Shown one piece after another: positions 35,408 through 44,302 of a stretch of 64,000 nucleotides of DNA. Under the pieces are notes generated by a model. It saw only the letters and a list, made by a program, of their open reading frames with translations, had not been told where the DNA came from and made no database searches. The DNA comes from Verrucomicrobiaceae bacterium UBA7681 (GTDB lineage Bacteria; Verrucomicrobiota; Verrucomicrobiia; Verrucomicrobiales; Verrucomicrobiaceae), in contig DLGZ01000011.1 in the NCBI GenBank assembly GCA_002482965.1, positions 121,874 to 185,873 of the forward strand, read 5' to 3'. Each line of letters begins with the position of its first letter. The stretch's first letter is position 1. The position numbers and the translations under genes are program-made.

Positions 35408-36727
35408 ATGAACCTTTCCCGTCGCAAATTTCTCCATGGCGCAGGCGTCGCACTCGGCCTCCCATGGTTTGAATCGATCAGCTCCTTCGGCGCTGAATCG
35501 GCCAAGAACAACACCGCTCCGCGTCGTCTCGCCGTGTGCTTCACCGGCAACGGCGTCAATCCGCATCACTGGGGTGCCACGCAAGGCGCTGGCGGCATGG
35601 AGTTCATGAAAACGCTCTCGCCTCTGGAGCCGCTGAAGAAACACGTCAGTGTGTTCAAGGGCCTGTGGAATCCGACCACCGTGGAAGGCGAAGGCGGCCA
35701 CTATCCGAAGATGAACGTGCTCTGCGGCCTCAAGGTGAAGAAGACCACCACCGACGTTGAAGTCGGCACCACGATGGACCAGCTCATCGCGGCGCAAACC
35801 GGCAAATTCACCCCCATGCCGAGCGTTGTGCTCGGCACCGAACGCCCCAGCTACAGCACGGATTCCGGCTTCACCTCGATCTACTCCGCTTACATCTCCT
35901 GGAGCACACCAACGACACCGGCACCGAAGGAAATCTTCCCGCAGCAGGCATTTGATCAGCTCTTTGACGACGGCAGCAAACGCAAGCGCGACAAAAGCAT
36001 CCTCGACCTCGTGCTCCAAGACGCCGGTGCGCTGAAGCCCAAGCTCAGCCAGCGCGACAAGCAGAAGCTCGACGAATATCTCACCTCCGTGCGCGAGATC
36101 GAGCAGCGCGTCGAACTGGCCGAAAAAATCAGCCAGGCCGAAACCGGCGGTGCTGGCTGGCAGCCCACCGTGAAGGTTCCCACCATGGCGCGCCCCGGTT
36201 CCGGCATCCCCACCAGCGCAGAAGATCATCTGCGTCTCATGTTCGACATCATGCTCCTCGCCTTTCAGATGGACCGCACCCGCGTGGCCACCTTCATGAT
36301 GAACAACGACCTCTCCAACATGCGCTTCCCCAGCCTCGATGGCATCAGCGGCGGCATCCACGAGCTGTCCCATCACGCCAACGACGAGCACCGCCTCGAC
36401 ATGTATCAGCAGGTGAACCAGCACCAGGTGAAACTCTGGGGCGAGTTCCTCGCCAAGATGCAGGCCACCAATGAAGGCGAGCGCACCCTGCTCGAAAACA
36501 GCATGATCATGCTCACCAGCAGCCTCTTCGACGGCAACGCTCACGACTCCCGCCAGCTCCCCGTCGTCCTCGCCGGCGGCGGTGGCGGCACCATCCAGGG
36601 CGGTCGCTTCCACGACCTCAGCGCCGATCCCAACCGCAAAATGTGCCGCCTCCACATCGCCCTCATGGACCGCATGGGCCTCCACGTCGGCCACTTCGGC
36701 GATGCGGAAAATGCATTGGCGATTTGA
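35408..36727 (+). CDS. DUF1552 exported protein
   Basis: A 439-aa protein with a Tat signal (NLSRRKFLHGAGVALGLPWF), of the DUF1552 family. Landmarks are RRLAVCFTGNGVNPHHWG, EGGHYPKMNVLCG, SIYSAYISWSTPTTP, and the terminal HDSRQLPVVLAGGGGG. A frame continues far upstream inside the DUF1592 gene, but that part is a shadow; the ATG at 35408 is fixed by the signal. It is co-transcribed with the DUF1592 cytochrome protein. The fold resembles DUF1501 in its final third. Its role is not known. Confidence 0.92.
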   Translation: MNLSRRKFLHGAGVALGLPWFESISSFGAESAKNNTAPRRLAVCFTGNGVNPHHWGATQGAGGMEFMKTLSPLEPLKKHVSVFKGLWNPTTVEGEGGHYPKMNVLCGLKVKKTTTDVEVGTTMDQLIAAQTGKFTPMPSVVLGTERPSYSTDSGFTSIYSAYISWSTPTTPAPKEIFPQQAFDQLFDDGSKRKRDKSILDLVLQDAGALKPKLSQRDKQKLDEYLTSVREIEQRVELAEKISQAETGGAGWQPTVKVPTMARPGSGIPTSAEDHLRLMFDIMLLAFQMDRTRVATFMMNNDLSNMRFPSLDGISGGIHELSHHANDEHRLDMYQQVNQHQVKLWGEFLAKMQATNEGERTLLENSMIMLTSSLFDGNAHDSRQLPVVLAGGGGGTIQGGRFHDLSADPNRKMCRLHIALMDRMGLHVGHFGDAENALAI

Positions 36728-36788
36728 CCAGCCAGCCCCTTCAATGACGACTGGTAAATCGTAATCCAGACATCTGGCTATTTTTCGC

Positions 36789-36816
36789 TTTCCAGGTTAG
36801 GCATCCTCCTTATAAG
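36789..36816 (+). promoter_or_regulatory. Candidate sigma-70 promoter for the kinase pair
   Basis: TTTCCA (36789-36794) and TATAAG (36811-36816) are separated by 16 bp and lie 10 bp before the kinase ATG. The -10 box is good and the -35 box is weak. A transcript from here would have a very short leader. Confidence 0.3.
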
Positions 36817-36826
36817 CTGCGTTGCC

Positions 36827-38824
36827 ATGACTACGCAGACGCACAAGTCCTTGACCAACTCCCTAGCCTCCTTTGGCGGAGGTACAATGATTGGTGCTAC
36901 TGCTACGATCAAGCAAGGAGACTCAGTGTTTCAGCGCTATACGCTGCAAAGGGTGCTCGGTGTGGGCGGCATGGGCGTTGTCTGGTTGGCGCAGGACACT
37001 AAACTGGATCAGGAAGTGGCGCTGAAATTCGTCCCTGAGGCGCTTCAGCATGACGGAGATGCCATCCATGATCTGAAAGTCCAGACCAAGCTTGGTCTGC
37101 AGCTGGCGCACGGGAACATTGTTCGCGTCAATGGCTTTGAAGACGATGGTGAACGTCTTGCGGCAATCTCCATGGAGTTTGTGGACGGTTCAACGCTTGG
37201 CGCGATGAGGCTGGACCAGCCAGCACAGGTCTTTGAGGCGGACAGTCTGCATGTCTATCTCCTGCATATTCTCAACGCACTCGAATACGCCCATGATGAG
37301 GCAAAGATCGTCCACCGTGATCTCAAGCCGGCGAACGTCATGGTGAACTCCGAAGACCGTGTCAAAGTGGCAGACTTTGGCATTGCCTGCAGTTTGAGGA
37401 ATTCTGTCACGCGTGTCATGTCCGTGCCGCAGAAGTCAGGATCAGGCACTCTGAACTACATGAGCCCTCAGCAGCTGTTGGGAGCCCCGGCTTCGGTCTC
37501 GGATGACATCTACTCTCTTGGAGCGACCATTTACGAGCTGATGACGGGCACGCCTCCCTTCTACTCGGGTGACGTGGCGATGCAGATCCGCGAGATCACG
37601 CCGCCAAGCATGTCGCAACGCCGCACTGACAACCGCATTCCGGGCGACGTGATTCCAGACCAGTGGGAGGAAGTGATCGCTGCGTCTCTCTCTAAGGAGC
37701 CCAGCCTTCGACCGGCCACCATCGCGGAGTTTCGCAAGGGTTTGCAGGGCCAGCCCTTTGTGCGGGGCACCAGCACCGGCAATGCCTCAGGGGGAGCCCG
37801 GCTGCTCACGATGTCTGCTCCCGCCGTGCCAAAGTCCGCGCCGCTTTCGATTCCCGTTCTTGTGTGCTCGCTGGCGGCGATGCTGGCAATTTGCGGAGGT
37901 GTTTATCTGCTCAGCCTGCCCTCCGTGCCTGCGCACACGGAAAAGCCGAAGCCCCGTCTTTCCGTGGCCCGTTTTCTTTACCAGGAGACCAACGCAGTCA
38001 CCTTCGAGAGTGGGGGCACATCCCCGTCCAGCAAGAAGGGGAAATGGAATGAACTCATCAAGGAACTGCGACTGGCTGATTACCAGGACGAACACAAGCT
38101 TCGCGAACTTCTGCTTCGTGCCGAAGGGCGGAGCGAACACTGGGCGAAGAAAGAAGATGAGGAGAAGCAACAGTATCAGGCCCATGTGCAGACCCTGAAG
38201 GCGGCTGTGGAAAAAGCGCATACGACCTGCGAGGCGAAAGACATGGGAGCGGCGGCGAAAGCGTCTGTCTGGAGCGACATCCTGCGCAAGAATATCCCCA
38301 TTTTCATCGCCGCCGACTCCGGCATCGAGCACAAAGCGCTGCTGGAACAGGCGAAGGTCGAGGCCTCCAACTGGCAGACCATTGCAGCCAAAGAAAAGCC
38401 AGCCAAGCTGCCAAGTCTCGGCGAATTGCTGGCACAGACACGTGTTTCGTCATGGAACCAGGACAATTGGAAGGCCTTCGTCAAGATGCTGCAGGGCGTA
38501 CTCCATGAAAAAGGCCATCCCACGGGTAAAATGGACGGGGCCTGGACGCAAAGCACGTTCGACGCCCTCGTCGCCTGGCAGGAGACGGAAAAACTGCCTG
38601 TCACCGGACTGCTCAATGGCATGATGCTGGAGCACCTCGGACTGCACACTGTGCAGGAGCCCATGGTTTCGAAGGTGGTGCAATCGTCAGGAAGTCCGGC
38701 TGCGGGAAGCGGCACAACCTCACGTCCTGCCCCCGGCAGTCCCTCGTGGAATGACGTGATGAAGGCCAAGGTTTTAACCACACCCATGAGCGCTCTTCCG
38801 GGTCCATCGCTGCCATTTCGCTGA
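36827..38824 (+). CDS. Transmembrane Ser/Thr protein kinase with peptidoglycan-binding domain
   Basis: A 665-aa membrane kinase of the PknB-like class. The cytoplasmic kinase domain (about 37-310) keeps every catalytic element: glycine loop GVGGMG (45-50), VALKF Lys67, HRDLKPAN (Asp165, Asn170), DFG (183-185), and the APE-equivalent MSPQQL. A single TM helix follows (about 341-364), then a long helical periplasmic region and a PG_binding_1-like domain (about 565-620; VLHEKGHPTGKMDG, TFDALVAWQETEKL). The external domain suggests sensing of the cell wall, in the way PASTA kinases do. It is 12 bp upstream of a paralogue that has lost catalytic residues. Targets are unknown. Confidence 0.93.
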   Translation: MTTQTHKSLTNSLASFGGGTMIGATATIKQGDSVFQRYTLQRVLGVGGMGVVWLAQDTKLDQEVALKFVPEALQHDGDAIHDLKVQTKLGLQLAHGNIVRVNGFEDDGERLAAISMEFVDGSTLGAMRLDQPAQVFEADSLHVYLLHILNALEYAHDEAKIVHRDLKPANVMVNSEDRVKVADFGIACSLRNSVTRVMSVPQKSGSGTLNYMSPQQLLGAPASVSDDIYSLGATIYELMTGTPPFYSGDVAMQIREITPPSMSQRRTDNRIPGDVIPDQWEEVIAASLSKEPSLRPATIAEFRKGLQGQPFVRGTSTGNASGGARLLTMSAPAVPKSAPLSIPVLVCSLAAMLAICGGVYLLSLPSVPAHTEKPKPRLSVARFLYQETNAVTFESGGTSPSSKKGKWNELIKELRLADYQDEHKLRELLLRAEGRSEHWAKKEDEEKQQYQAHVQTLKAAVEKAHTTCEAKDMGAAAKASVWSDILRKNIPIFIAADSGIEHKALLEQAKVEASNWQTIAAKEKPAKLPSLGELLAQTRVSSWNQDNWKAFVKMLQGVLHEKGHPTGKMDGAWTQSTFDALVAWQETEKLPVTGLLNGMMLEHLGLHTVQEPMVSKVVQSSGSPAAGSGTTSRPAPGSPSWNDVMKAKVLTTPMSALPGPSLPFR

Positions 38825-38836
38825 TTTTCACCTGTG

Positions 38837-40954
38837 ATGACAACCTCCCAAAACCCCCGTTCCGAAGCGCCTGCCCCGATCGGCTCGTTCGAGTTTGAGC
38901 GCTGCGTCTTCAAGGACTCTCTCAGCTCCACATGGCGCTGCCTGGACCGTGCCACCGGTGTCCATGTCGATCTGCGTCTGCTGCCGGAGTGGGTCTCTCT
39001 CGATGAACTCCGTGCCTGGGTGGCAAACATCGAACCGATGACGCATCGCAGCCTGCTGCGCACGCTTTCTCTTGCTGAGGAGGGAGGTCGCGCCGCTGTG
39101 GTCTCCGATGCGACCGATGGAGAGACGCTCTTTCAGCGCCGTGCGCGCAGGCCGCGCCGCTTTTTCGAAATTTCCGAAATCAAACCATGGATCAAGATGC
39201 TTGCAGAAATGCTGGCGCATCTTCATGAACACGGACTTGCCCATGGGGCCGTTCACGGCGGCAATGTGTTCGTTGAGGGTGCGGAATTGAAGCTCGCTGA
39301 CCTTGCCGTTTCGCGCATGATCCGTCCGCGCAAGGATGAGAACCGCATGCTCCCCCTGCCGCCTCCGGCGATGAGTCCTCAAGCGCTCGCGGGGGAGCCT
39401 GTAGTCGCCGCTGATGATATCTACGGTCTGGCATCGCTCGTCTATGACCTGCTCACAGGGAAGCCGGTGTTTCATTCGGGTGATGTGACAGAACAAATCC
39501 GAGCCGTCACGCCGCCGGGCGTTTCAGAGCGTCGCAAGCAGTTCGGCATTGAGGCCGCACCTGTGCCTGAAGTGTGGGAAAAGTGGATCGCCGCCAGCCT
39601 CTCGAAAGATCCGGCGAAGCGGCCACCGCTTCAGCATCTCATCGAGATGGTCGGAGGTTCTCCCATCGCTGCAGGTACGTCATCGCCTGGTGCTTCATCA
39701 TCACCACTTCCAGCACCGGCCAAGGCTCCTGGCAAGCCAATGCTGAGCGTGAACCAGTGGATCATGGCCGCCGCCGCGATGATCGCGTTAGGATTTAGCG
39801 CAACCATCTATTCGCAGCGTATCATTCCAAGGCTGGAGTTCCAAAAGGCGCTCGACGGCGCCTTCCTCTCCGCCTCGAACTTTGATGAGGAGACCGTCAC
39901 CGACCATCAAGCTGCCATCGCAAAATGGGATGCGATGCTCACAGAATGGCAGCCCCGTCTTGCCAGGGAGCATCCAGAGTTTGAACCGGTTCTCGCCCGC
40001 GCTCGCGTGCAGCGTCAGGCAAGGCTCGATCAGCAGCAGATGGACGAAAAAACCGCCAAGGCGGATGCGCTTGCCCGGCTCGACGCCCGGTTGAAGAAAG
40101 CACGGGCGGACTATGAAGTCGTGAGGCTGGACACAGTCATGCGTCCAGGAGATCGGGAAAAGCTCGTCAAGGAATGGAGCGATTTTTTGAACAACCATGA
40201 TGTTGAGTTTGAGGGGAAGCCGATGTCCGATGTCATGGGAGTGGAGATCGGTGACGCCAAAAGTCAGCGTGACGGCCTCAGCAAAATACTCGCAGACGAA
40301 AAAGCCCTCATTGAGGCCACCATCGTCAAGACGGATGCCGAGGTGGCCAGACTGCGGCAGCTGACAAGTGACGCGAGCCTGCCATCCGCAGGCAAGATCA
40401 CGCAGACGGAAGCTTTGCTCGATCAAATGGCCAGCATGCCGCGTCTGGTTCTCATAACACCGCAGATCGAGGATCTGCGCAAATCTGCCGAGTCACTTTT
40501 AGCCCAGTTGAAGGTTCAAGCAGAGAAGGAGACGCCGAAAGAACCGCTCGCCTTGAAAGAGCTCTTTGCCTCGTCGGCCTGCAAGGATTTCTCCGAAACT
40601 GGCTGCAAGCACATTCTGCAGGCTGCCCAGGTGGCTTTGAAGGAACTGAAGCTTTATGAAGGCCGTCCTGACGGCGGCACTGGCAAGGAGACCCACGAGG
40701 CGATCATTGCATTTCAGAAAGAGAAGAGCCTCGTTCCAAATGCCGCGCTTGATGACAAAACTTTGGCCGCTTTGGGGCTGGCTGAATTGAAGGATGACAC
40801 CACGCCGATGCCCCAGCTGGCCTCTACTGGAAGCCGGGGCTCCAGCTCCCGCAAGAAAATTAAGCCCGAGGAAAAAGGCTTTGGTGGCAAGGCGATGGAT
40901 GGCGTGAAAAACATTGGCAAATCCATCGGTGGCTTCTTCTCTGGCAAAAAGTAG
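38837..40954 (+). CDS. Transmembrane pseudokinase paralogue with peptidoglycan-binding domain
   Basis: A 705-aa protein built like the kinase before it: kinase-like N-lobe and C-lobe, TM helix (about 308-328; WIMAAAAMIALGFSATIY), long coiled-coil periplasmic region and a terminal PG-binding-like domain (about 585-655). The C-lobes match closely (DDIYGLASLVYDLLTGKPVF against DDIYSLGATIYELMTGTPPF). Catalysis looks lost: no glycine loop, the VAIK lysine is replaced (VDLRLL), HRDLKPAN has become HGAVHGGN (Asp to Ala138, Lys to His140) and DFG is DLA. It most likely acts as an allosteric partner of the active kinase; that is inference. The ATG at 38837 is preferred to a GTG one codon earlier. Confidence 0.88.
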   Translation: MTTSQNPRSEAPAPIGSFEFERCVFKDSLSSTWRCLDRATGVHVDLRLLPEWVSLDELRAWVANIEPMTHRSLLRTLSLAEEGGRAAVVSDATDGETLFQRRARRPRRFFEISEIKPWIKMLAEMLAHLHEHGLAHGAVHGGNVFVEGAELKLADLAVSRMIRPRKDENRMLPLPPPAMSPQALAGEPVVAADDIYGLASLVYDLLTGKPVFHSGDVTEQIRAVTPPGVSERRKQFGIEAAPVPEVWEKWIAASLSKDPAKRPPLQHLIEMVGGSPIAAGTSSPGASSSPLPAPAKAPGKPMLSVNQWIMAAAAMIALGFSATIYSQRIIPRLEFQKALDGAFLSASNFDEETVTDHQAAIAKWDAMLTEWQPRLAREHPEFEPVLARARVQRQARLDQQQMDEKTAKADALARLDARLKKARADYEVVRLDTVMRPGDREKLVKEWSDFLNNHDVEFEGKPMSDVMGVEIGDAKSQRDGLSKILADEKALIEATIVKTDAEVARLRQLTSDASLPSAGKITQTEALLDQMASMPRLVLITPQIEDLRKSAESLLAQLKVQAEKETPKEPLALKELFASSACKDFSETGCKHILQAAQVALKELKLYEGRPDGGTGKETHEAIIAFQKEKSLVPNAALDDKTLAALGLAELKDDTTPMPQLASTGSRGSSSRKKIKPEEKGFGGKAMDGVKNIGKSIGGFFSGKK

Positions 40955-40958
40955 CCGC

Positions 40959-42731
40959 TTAGATGCGGGCGAGAATCACGCGAAAGCCGATGCGGCTGCT
41001 GCGTGTCTCTGGAGCGCAGCGCATTCTTGCTGCCGGACGGCGCAACACCATGGGATCGTGCCAGCTTCCGCCACGCATCACCCTTGGCGAGTCGGCAGCC
41101 GTGTGGCATGGATCCACCTGCAAGTCTGAAAGGTAGGGGCCATAATGATCTAGACACCACTGGAAGACATTGCCTGTCATGTCACATAGGCCAAGGCGGT
41201 TGGCACCGCGGTTGCCGTCCAGCGGGAAAGTTCCCAAGGGTTTGGCTTCCGACTCTGTTCCGCTGACAGTCGTATTGGTGCTTTCATCACCAGCCCGGCA
41301 CGAAAATTCCCACTCTGCCTCCGTGGGCAGGCGGTATTGGAAGCCAAGCGGGAGGCGGTCTTGCTGCTCCTCCATCTGGGTCAGCCGTTCGCAAAAATCC
41401 ACGGCCTCCTGCCACGTGACACACTCCACCGGCAGCAGGTCGCTCTGCGCATTGAATTTGGATGGATTGCTTCCCATCACTTCTTTGAACTGTGCTTGAG
41501 AAACAGGATGACGTGCCATCCACCAGCTGCGTGCGAAACGTACCGCATGCTGTGTCTCGTCCATCTGTCTGCCGCGTTCACTGGTCGGGCTGCCCATCTT
41601 AAAGCGGGCGCCGGCTGCCGGCACCGGCTGCAGATCAATGTCCAGCAGGCCGCGGCGGTGTCGGAGTTCTTCCTCCACAAGTTCGAGCCTCACACGGCGC
41701 GGCTTCGGAGCAGTGCGCGAGATCAACCCTGTACGTCCCACGAGTTCCTCCGCCGTGATCACATTTGCCACGCCCTTCCAAAGGAACTTCTCACGCATGC
41801 ACGACCGTTCGCAGGTAACCATGAGCTGCATGGGCGGGGAGCCTTCATGTTCGATGATCAACGGTGAAGAGGGGATAAGCCTCGCGGATTGACCGCGTGG
41901 AACGAGTTCGACTTCGGCAGTTGTTTGCGCTGTGCCAATGCTGAAATCCACACAGACTCGCTCCAGCGGTGTGCGCCCAGGCTCCTTCAGGATGAATTCT
42001 GCAGCGATGATCTGCTTCACCAGCAAGTGCGCTGGCAGGGCAATCTCTGCATGAAGCGGGACCAGCACGCTTCTGATCGTGTCAGCAGGTGCAGAGTCCT
42101 CAACATCGAGCATTCGGGCAAAAGTCTCCAAATCCTCCGCAGAGACACGGTCCGAGGCGGTTCCGCTGTGCTGCAGCATGCGCGAGAGCGCGCGTAGAGA
42201 CTGGCTGCACAGTCGCTCCGAGGTGGTGAAGTAACCCCGGTCAATGCCTGCGTCCCGCAGACGCTCCAGATGGCTCTCCTGGCTCTCGCCATCAGCCGCA
42301 TCAACCACAAATCCCGGTGGTCGTTCGTCGAAGCCTTCCTCGGCTACAAAGACAAAAGGTGTGATGCCATGATCCAATGCCATGTAGGCCTCCCATTGGG
42401 TGTAGGAAAGCTGTTTGCAGTCTCCCAGCGTCACACGCATCTGCGGGTGCTTTTGTAGGAAGCCTGGGCGGGCGGCCAGGAACGTCTCCACCTCCATAGG
42501 TTTGGCTTTGGCCCCTGCCATTTTGCCGATCAAATGCACGACGGCGCAGCTTTCCTTCACATAGCGGTCCAGCTTTTCCAGCAGCGTCATTCCGCTCACC
42601 GCAAAGTAGGACTGCTCCGCCACCTTCCACGGGAAATCCGGTCCCACGAGGTCCGAGCACAACATTTCACGCGTGCGCTGAAATTCGCGTGTCACAGCAC
42701 TGAGGAAAATCTGGCGGATCGTTGCGCTCAT
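40959..42731 (-). CDS. DUF4062/TIR-like N-terminus fused to FGE-sulfatase (SUMF1-like) domain
   Basis: A 590-aa soluble protein. The N-terminus RQIFLSAVTREFQRTREML, followed by a region ending CAVVHLIGKMAG, has the shape of DUF4062 (VFVSST..DL..ER pattern), a TIR-related domain of conflict and signalling proteins. A middle region of unknown fold follows. The C-terminal 225 residues are an FGE-sulfatase domain: RFKMGSPTSERGRQMDETQ, ARHPVSQAQFKEVMGSNP, YRLPTEAEWEFSCRAG, GNVFQWCLDHYG and VMRGGSWHDP. Such SUMF1-like domains are often associated with kinases and STAND proteins rather than sulfatases. It is convergent with the kinase pair, 4 bp between stops. A physical link to the kinases is inference. 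Confidence 0.8.
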   Translation of the reverse strand: MSATIRQIFLSAVTREFQRTREMLCSDLVGPDFPWKVAEQSYFAVSGMTLLEKLDRYVKESCAVVHLIGKMAGAKAKPMEVETFLAARPGFLQKHPQMRVTLGDCKQLSYTQWEAYMALDHGITPFVFVAEEGFDERPPGFVVDAADGESQESHLERLRDAGIDRGYFTTSERLCSQSLRALSRMLQHSGTASDRVSAEDLETFARMLDVEDSAPADTIRSVLVPLHAEIALPAHLLVKQIIAAEFILKEPGRTPLERVCVDFSIGTAQTTAEVELVPRGQSARLIPSSPLIIEHEGSPPMQLMVTCERSCMREKFLWKGVANVITAEELVGRTGLISRTAPKPRRVRLELVEEELRHRRGLLDIDLQPVPAAGARFKMGSPTSERGRQMDETQHAVRFARSWWMARHPVSQAQFKEVMGSNPSKFNAQSDLLPVECVTWQEAVDFCERLTQMEEQQDRLPLGFQYRLPTEAEWEFSCRAGDESTNTTVSGTESEAKPLGTFPLDGNRGANRLGLCDMTGNVFQWCLDHYGPYLSDLQVDPCHTAADSPRVMRGGSWHDPMVLRRPAARMRCAPETRSSRIGFRVILARI

Positions 42732-43006
42732 GAGGTTACTCCGCGTGAATGTCTGTGGTTTTTAGATTCCAAGGACGATTTCCCCGGTCACCGCCCTGCA
42801 GGATTAGCCATTGCAATGGTGGTTTGTATTCGGAACTCATGGCATTCGAGAGGGAAGCACTTAAAAGCTAGTCCACAGCCTCACTAGCTTGAATGCCGCG
42901 ATTGTCCAAATGGAACATCGACGGATTTCCACCCGGGAACCCTCTTTCGGAGACTTCGATAAATAAAATCACACACCACGTGCGTCGTTTGTCAAACTGA
43001 CCACGG

Positions 43007-43510
43007 ATGCCGCCCACCGAAGCCACCCTCACCCGACTCCATGCCGACTACGCCATCAGTGCGTATCGCTTCGCATGGTCGGTGACGAAGGATGAATCCC
43101 TCGCGCAGGAGGTGGTTCAGGAATTGTTTCTCAAGCTCGCCCGAGATGCCGCACTCATCTCTCAGTCAGAGTCCGAGCGCGCAGTCATCTTCACGCTGAT
43201 TCGCAATCTCGCGCTCGACGCCCTACGTCGTCGTTCTACCCGAAAAGACGCATTGCAGCGATTCGCCGACGAAACGCCCGGCTGGTTCTTGCCCGCCGCT
43301 GATGCCGAGGCCGAAGAAACACGCGCTCAAATCACCGCTGCACTCGCTACGTTACCCGAGGAGCAGCGCAGCGTCATCCACCTGCATGTCTGGGAGGATC
43401 TCAGCTTTCGCGAGATCGGTGAACTGCTCGGTCTCCCCACCCAGACCATCGCCAGCCGCTACCGCTATGCCTTGGAAAAGCTACGAACTCAAAAGCACAC
43501 GCTCGTATGA
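43007..43510 (+). CDS. ECF-family RNA polymerase sigma factor
   Basis: A 167-aa sigma-70-family ECF factor. Region 2 is seen in ISAYRFAWSVTKDESLAQEV and FTLIRNLALDALRRR (region 2.4-like), and region 4 in LPEEQRSVIHLHVWEDLSF and REIGELLGLPTQTIASRYRY with a recognisable helix-turn-helix. The start ATG at 43007 is the first in frame and fits the family length. The stop overlaps the next gene by ATGA, so a membrane protein of possible anti-sigma role is translated from the same message. The 275-bp region upstream (42732-43006) is the shared promoter region with the divergent DUF4062-FGE gene; no clear sigma motif was assigned in it. Confidence 0.92.
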   Translation: MPPTEATLTRLHADYAISAYRFAWSVTKDESLAQEVVQELFLKLARDAALISQSESERAVIFTLIRNLALDALRRRSTRKDALQRFADETPGWFLPAADAEAEETRAQITAALATLPEEQRSVIHLHVWEDLSFREIGELLGLPTQTIASRYRYALEKLRTQKHTLV

Positions 43511-43962
43511 AAGCCGACCCCGAACAAACCCTGCGCCAGATGCGCTGGCGCGATCCCCCGCCAGCCTTCCTTGAGCGCGTTCTTGAGCAGGCACTCGAAG
43601 AATCGCGACAGCGTCCTGGAGTGCTCCAGTCCTCTGGAGCTTTACGCGAACCAGGGGACGCTCGAAAGCTCCAAAGGACCGACCCATACCAGGACGCTAC
43701 CGCGCCAAATCGCACCTCACGCCTGCGAGAGCTGCTCTCCTCCATCCCACGCCCCCTCCGCCTACCCCTCGCCGCCTGCTGGCTGATGGCCTTCTTTTTC
43801 CGCATCACCACTCCCGAGGCCATCCCACAATCCGCGCTCAACAACTTCGCCAAACTGCCGCCGATGACTCCCGCGCAGCTCCTCGCCAATCTCAAACAAG
43901 TTGAACGACTCGCCGATGAACTCCTCCATCCCCAACACCAAGGCCCCATCCCGCCTCTATAG
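43507..43962 (+). CDS. Small membrane-associated protein coupled to the ECF sigma factor
   Basis: A 151-aa unrecognised protein. The first 35 residues (MKADPEQTLRQMRWRDPPPA) recall the short cytoplasmic part of an anti-sigma factor. One moderately hydrophobic segment, about 80-97 (LRLPLAACWLMAFFFRI), may span the membrane. Residues about 35-65 (RPGVLQSSGALREPG...) are encoded by an inserted palindromic element and are compositionally unlike the rest. The start overlaps the sigma gene by 4 bp. An anti-sigma function is plausible from position only; no zinc-binding or RskA-type motif is seen. Confidence 0.6.
   Translation: MKADPEQTLRQMRWRDPPPAFLERVLEQALEESRQRPGVLQSSGALREPGDARKLQRTDPYQDATAPNRTSRLRELLSSIPRPLRLPLAACWLMAFFFRITTPEAIPQSALNNFAKLPPMTPAQLLANLKQVERLADELLHPQHQGPIPPL
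43610..43698. repeat. 89-bp imperfect palindromic element inside a coding region
   Basis: The sequence is symmetrical about position 43654. Outer arms AGCGTCCTGG/CCAGGACGCT (43610-43619 with 43689-43698) and inner arms TCCTCTGGAGCTTT/AAAGCTCCAAAGGA (43630-43643 with 43665-43678, one mismatch) pair at the same centre. It lies in frame within the 151-aa gene and contributes about 30 residues. It resembles the palindromic coding insertions known as RPE in Rickettsia; membership in a named family was not checked. Confidence 0.7.
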
Positions 43963-44302
43963 CGTGCGCATCGCCCGCTGGCTGGCCCGACTCGTGTGGA
44001 ATCGCCGCACGGGCTGGACGCTCGTCTGCCTCCTCTCGCTTATCACTGTCTTGTGGCAGTGGGAAAACTGGCGCAGCGCCCGTGAACTGGCGGTGGTCCA
44101 TCACCGCATGGTGCAGCGTCTTGGCACAGACGATCCGCATGGCCCTCATGCCGCCCAAGGTGAGCGACGAGGAGAACTACTTTGCCAACCCGCTGCTCGA
44201 AAGCTGGCTGCATGTGAAGCAGCCGGGCACCCTGAACCTGAGATACGTGCCACCACAAAACGCGCTGCTGCCGAAGAACTTCATCCGTCCAACGATCCTT
44301 AG
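43916..44302 (+). pseudogene. N-terminal fragment of a frameshifted membrane protein
   Basis: The frame starting at the ATG at 43916 (MNSSIPNTKAPSRLYSVRIA) encodes a clear TM helix (WTLVCLLSLITVLWQW, about 35-52) and then ends in a low-quality Ala/Glu/Arg-rich tail after about residue 75. The other frame, which becomes open in the same region, reads as a good protein from about 44120 onward. A shift of one position near 44120-44150 would join the two. It overlaps the previous gene by 47 bp. A frameshift mutation or a sequencing error is more likely than two genes. Confidence 0.55.

Noticed and set aside
35354..36694. 446-codon minus-strand frame opposite the DUF1552 gene
   Set aside because: Val/Glu/His-rich translation without motifs, opposite a clear Tat-exported DUF1552 protein.
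36724..36760. TTGACC after the DUF1552 stop considered as a -35 box
   Set aside because: No -10 box at proper distance; the TATAAG at 36811 is too far away for it.
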